Shown piece by piece: positions 5,544-7,877 of a stretch of DNA of 7,877 nt. How positions within the stretch are numbered: the first letter of the stretch is position 1; each line of letters opens with the position of its first letter. The stretch comes from Kiritimatiellia bacterium (GTDB taxonomy: Bacteria > Verrucomicrobiota > Kiritimatiellia > RFP12 > UBA1067): NCBI GenBank assembly GCA_028701555.1, contig JAQVQN010000100.1, positions 1 through 7,877 on the forward strand. Direction: 5' to 3'. The notes under the pieces were generated by a model, which saw only the letters and a program-made list of their open reading frames with translations, was not told the DNA's origin and ran no database searches. The position numbers were made by a program, and so were the translations under genes.

Positions 5544-6938
5544 ATGTACGACTATGACGTTATTGTAATCGGCGCTGGCCCGGGCGGATACCCGGCCGCA
5601 ATCCGGGCCGCACAGCTCGGCAAAAAGACTGCCATCATCGAAAAAGAGGCTTTCGGAGGCACTTGCCTCAACTGGGGCTGCATACCGACCAAGACCCTTA
5701 TTGCCTCTGCTGAACGTTACCACCACGCCAAAACATCTAAGGACTTCGGCGTGACGTCCAATGGCGTGTCGTTTGACTACTCCCGGATGATCGGGCGCAA
5801 AGCCGAAATCGTCAAGAAGCTCAGTAGCGGAGTGCGCATGCTACTTAAATCCAACGGTGTCGAGATATTCGAGGGCATGGCCCGCTTCGAGTCGGCCGAA
5901 CGCATCTCAGTGTCTCAGCCTGACGGCAGTCGCCGCTGGCTCAGCGCTGCTTCAATCATCATCGCGGCCGGCAGCGACTCGGCCATGCCGGGCTTCCTGC
6001 CCAAGAGCAGCCGCGTCCTCGAAAGCCGCGCTTTTCTCGACCTTACGGAACTGCCCAAGAACCTGCTGGTGCTGGGCGGCGGTGTGATCGGCTGCGAATT
6101 CGCCTGCATGGCTGCCGCATTGGGCTCAAAGGTGACTGTTGTTGAGATGCTGGAAGACATTGTCATGATTCTGGACGCTGACGTTCGCCGCGTGCTGCGC
6201 AAACGCATGGAAGAAATGGGCGTGAAGTTGCTTACTGGTGCGCCGCTGACCGACATCGCGGCAGACAAGAACAAGGTCACCGGACGGTTCAAAGACCAGA
6301 CTCTCTCCGGCGACGTTCTGTTGGTGGCTGTAGGACGCAAGCCCAACACCGCCACGCTTGACCTAGACCGCGCCGGCATCAAGACCGATACGCGCGGCAC
6401 CATTCCCGTCGATAACCAAGGCCGCACAAACATCCCTTCTGTCTTCGCAATCGGCGACCTCGTCTCCGGTTCCATCCAGCTCGCGCACGCGGCGACCCAG
6501 CAGGGCATCGCCGCAGCAGAGGCTGCGTCCGGCCTGCGCTCCAAGGTCGAGCCGATCTGTCCCTCCTGCATCTTCACATCTCCCGAGATCGGTCTGGCTG
6601 GTCTCAGCGAAGCCCATGCCGCCGCGAAACGCATACAGATCAAGACTGCGCTGTTCCCTTTCTCGGCACTTGGCAAGGCCATGGCGGCAGGCGAGACCGA
6701 CGGATTCGTCAAATGGATCGCGGATCACGAGACCGGACAACTGCTGGGCGCTCAGGCTGTGGGTTGCCACGCCACGGAACTTATCGCGGAAGCCGCCTTG
6801 GCCATCCGTAACGAGCTGACAATCGACGAGGTAGCCCATACCATCCACAGTCACCCGACCATGTCGGAGGCGTGGATGGAAGCGGCACACGCCTTCCACG
6901 GCAACTGCATCCACCTGCCCAAACGCGCGGCCCGCTGA
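5544..6938 (+). CDS. lpdA: Dihydrolipoamide dehydrogenase (E3)
   Basis: The 464-residue length is standard for this flavoprotein disulfide reductase. It reoxidises the dihydrolipoyl arm of E2 and reduces NAD+. The FAD-binding motif GAGPGGY is at 10-16. The redox-active pair is in GGTCLNWGCIPTK (Cys41, Cys46). The NAD-binding motif GGGVIG is at 178-183, followed after LGSKVTVVE by the acidic end of that fold. FAIGDL is the second FAD contact, and the C-terminal dimerisation domain carries the catalytic HPTMSE (His437, Glu442). All key residues are present. There is no extra N-terminal lipoyl domain. The start is set by the FAD motif at the usual distance, although no Shine-Dalgarno precedes it; the repeat array lies there instead. 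It is probably cotranscribed and translationally linked with the E2 gene, whose E3-binding domains would dock it. Within the family, mercuric or glutathione reductase is excluded by the HPTMSE ending and the E2 neighbour. Confidence 0.95.
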   Translation: MYDYDVIVIGAGPGGYPAAIRAAQLGKKTAIIEKEAFGGTCLNWGCIPTKTLIASAERYHHAKTSKDFGVTSNGVSFDYSRMIGRKAEIVKKLSSGVRMLLKSNGVEIFEGMARFESAERISVSQPDGSRRWLSAASIIIAAGSDSAMPGFLPKSSRVLESRAFLDLTELPKNLLVLGGGVIGCEFACMAAALGSKVTVVEMLEDIVMILDADVRRVLRKRMEEMGVKLLTGAPLTDIAADKNKVTGRFKDQTLSGDVLLVAVGRKPNTATLDLDRAGIKTDTRGTIPVDNQGRTNIPSVFAIGDLVSGSIQLAHAATQQGIAAAEAASGLRSKVEPICPSCIFTSPEIGLAGLSEAHAAAKRIQIKTALFPFSALGKAMAAGETDGFVKWIADHETGQLLGAQAVGCHATELIAEAALAIRNELTIDEVAHTIHSHPTMSEAWMEAAHAFHGNCIHLPKRAAR

Positions 6939-6985
6939 CGCCGCAGCTTCACTACCCGAGCTTTTGGACTTGAACCGTGGCGTTT

Positions 6986-7040
6986 AACCGCAAAGAGCAC
7001 AGAGAATCCTTTCTCGGTGCTCTTAGTTGCCTCTGCGGTT
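6986..7040. repeat. Imperfect inverted repeat between convergent genes (AACCGCA-AAGAGCAC type)
   Basis: The left arm at 6986-7006 pairs with the right arm at 7011-7040. Seven pairs form AACCGCA/TGCGGTT, eight form AAGAGCAC/GTGCTCTT and five form GAGAA/TTCTC. There is a 4-base loop (TCCT), one mismatch (7001/7016) and a 9-base bulge at 7025-7033. It lies 47 bases after the lpdA stop and 48 bases beyond the stop of the minus-strand gene. It may fold as a bidirectional terminator or mRNA end structure, though no T run follows it on the plus strand. The sequence style resembles dispersed intergenic repeats of the kind AACCGCAGAG found in many environmental genomes. Confidence 0.65.
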
Positions 7041-7088
7041 GATTTACCAACGCTTTTAGGGTTATCGGCTCGTAAGCCAATACAACGT

Positions 7089-7877
7089 TCATTTTGGCCA
7101 CAACAATAAGACCGCCATGGCGGCAAAGAAAAACCCTAGCAGGATTTTGACCGCCACCAGATTCTTGCGGCTCCATGTGATCAGCGACTTGAGTTCCATG
7201 CCGCGATGAAAACAGACAAAGACCACCGCCAGCGGCAAAACAAAAAGCAGGTTGTAGATGATCAGCAACACCCATATGCAGAAATCGGTGCAATCCTGCT
7301 TCAGCATATACATAAGCACTGGCACGTAGCTTTGGCCTGTGCAAACGCTTTCCAGCACAGTCACGCCGGCACCGGTCACTAGCCCGCCAAGCACCGGCCC
7401 GCCCCACCCCAGCCTGCTGTTCATAAACCTGTGAATACGCTCTTTGGTCTTTTTTGGAATCTGCAGCGTCACGTCAGAAGGTCGCTGTGACTTGCGGAAG
7501 CGCAAGGCGTCACGGCAGGACAGGAATGCCAACGGCAGCATGCACAGGCCCAGTATAATTTCCACCACTTTTTTGGTCAGCGCGAAATTCGGTGCCTGCC
7601 TAAAAGCATACATAACCCCTAAGCCTAGAGCCGTGTAAACCAGAAAAGATGCCGAAATGAAAGAAACCCCAACCAGCAGACGTGTTCGCCTGGAGGCTTT
7701 GGTCACTACCAGAACACTCATGAAGAAAATCAGCGTGGATATCGCACAAGGGTTTAATCCATCTAAAAGACCGCCTATAGCCACCACCGAAAAAGTCATC
7801 CCTCCCGCCCTCTGCCGCACGATCTCGACCTTTGCATCCTCGTCATCTGTGTCGAATGGCGAACGCGGAAACTTCCA
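7089..7877 (-). CDS. DsbD/CcdA-like transmembrane thiol-disulfide redox protein, 5' end probably beyond window
   Basis: The frame is open from the right edge to a stop at 7089-7091, giving 262 residues. After about 27 polar residues there are six hydrophobic segments (near 28-58, 66-92, 101-124, 160-192, 199-222 and 238-260, counted from the window edge). Two conserved-looking cysteines sit in membrane segments one and four: DGLNPC (Cys44) and LESVCTGQ (Cys179). This layout matches the DsbD/CcdA transmembrane electron-transfer family, in which one cysteine in each of these segments forms the redox pair that carries electrons across the inner membrane. Internal starts exist (GTG at 7820, ATG at 7799), but the frame continues upstream with an acidic stretch (DTDDEDAKVEI). 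Related proteins often have an extracytoplasmic domain in front, so a start outside the window is more likely. The partner it reduces is unknown. Confidence 0.75.
   Translation of the reverse strand, partial: WKFPRSPFDTDDEDAKVEIVRQRAGGMTFSVVAIGGLLDGLNPCAISTLIFFMSVLVVTKASRRTRLLVGVSFISASFLVYTALGLGVMYAFRQAPNFALTKKVVEIILGLCMLPLAFLSCRDALRFRKSQRPSDVTLQIPKKTKERIHRFMNSRLGWGGPVLGGLVTGAGVTVLESVCTGQSYVPVLMYMLKQDCTDFCIWVLLIIYNLLFVLPLAVVFVCFHRGMELKSLITWSRKNLVAVKILLGFFFAAMAVLLLWPK

Noticed and set aside
5451..5726. Minus-strand open frame with a repetitive tail (ELRIEELGV type)
   Set aside because: The repetitive part is merely translation of the intergenic repeat array, and the rest is antisense to lpdA.
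5915..6712. Minus-strand open frame of 265 codons
   Set aside because: It lies antisense to the E3 gene, which has all expected catalytic motifs; the product shows no family features.

Overview
The window carries four protein-coding genes plus short intergenic regulatory or repeat sequence. The content fits a Gram-negative-type bacterium. A member of the Kiritimatiellota, Lentisphaerota or Verrucomicrobiota group is my best guess, resting on the secreted GH127-like arabinofuranosidase and the style of the intergenic repeats. This placement is an inference from general resemblance, not a demonstrated assignment.

Layout. (1) Positions 1-966, minus strand: the first 322 residues of a secreted GH127/DUF1680-type glycoside hydrolase, cut by the left edge. 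(2) Positions 967-1197: a divergent intergenic region with weak promoter candidates and a short perfect dyad. (3) Positions 1198-3882, plus strand: an 894-residue CPA2-type cation:proton antiporter fused to two PTS EIIA-like (PtsN/fructose type) domains. The first keeps the phospho-acceptor histidine (His640). The second has Ser812 at that position and a four-cysteine cluster nearby. (4) Positions 3883-4078: a possible weak terminator, then a good sigma70-like promoter and a ribosome binding site. (5) Positions 4079-5479, plus: dihydrolipoamide acyltransferase (E2) with one lipoyl domain, two tandem E3-binding domains and a catalytic domain. (6) Positions 5485-5543: an array of 7-8 base units that ends at the next start codon. 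(7) Positions 5544-6938, plus: dihydrolipoamide dehydrogenase (E3). (8) Positions 6939-7088: a convergent intergenic region holding a long imperfect inverted repeat. (9) Positions 7089-7877, minus: a DsbD/CcdA-like membrane thiol-redox protein, open at the right edge.

How the genes work together. The E2 and E3 genes form a two-gene operon for a 2-oxoacid dehydrogenase complex, most likely pyruvate dehydrogenase. E2 passes the acyl group from its lipoyl arm to CoA, and E3 reoxidises the lipoyl arm with NAD+. No E1 gene lies in the window. The antiporter fusion could link ion or pH homeostasis to PTS phosphorylation state. The hydrolase and the redox protein look functionally unrelated to their neighbours. 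I see no complete novel multi-gene system here. The most unusual items are the antiporter with one intact and one altered EIIA domain, the doubled E3-binding domain, and the repeat array touching the lpdA start codon.
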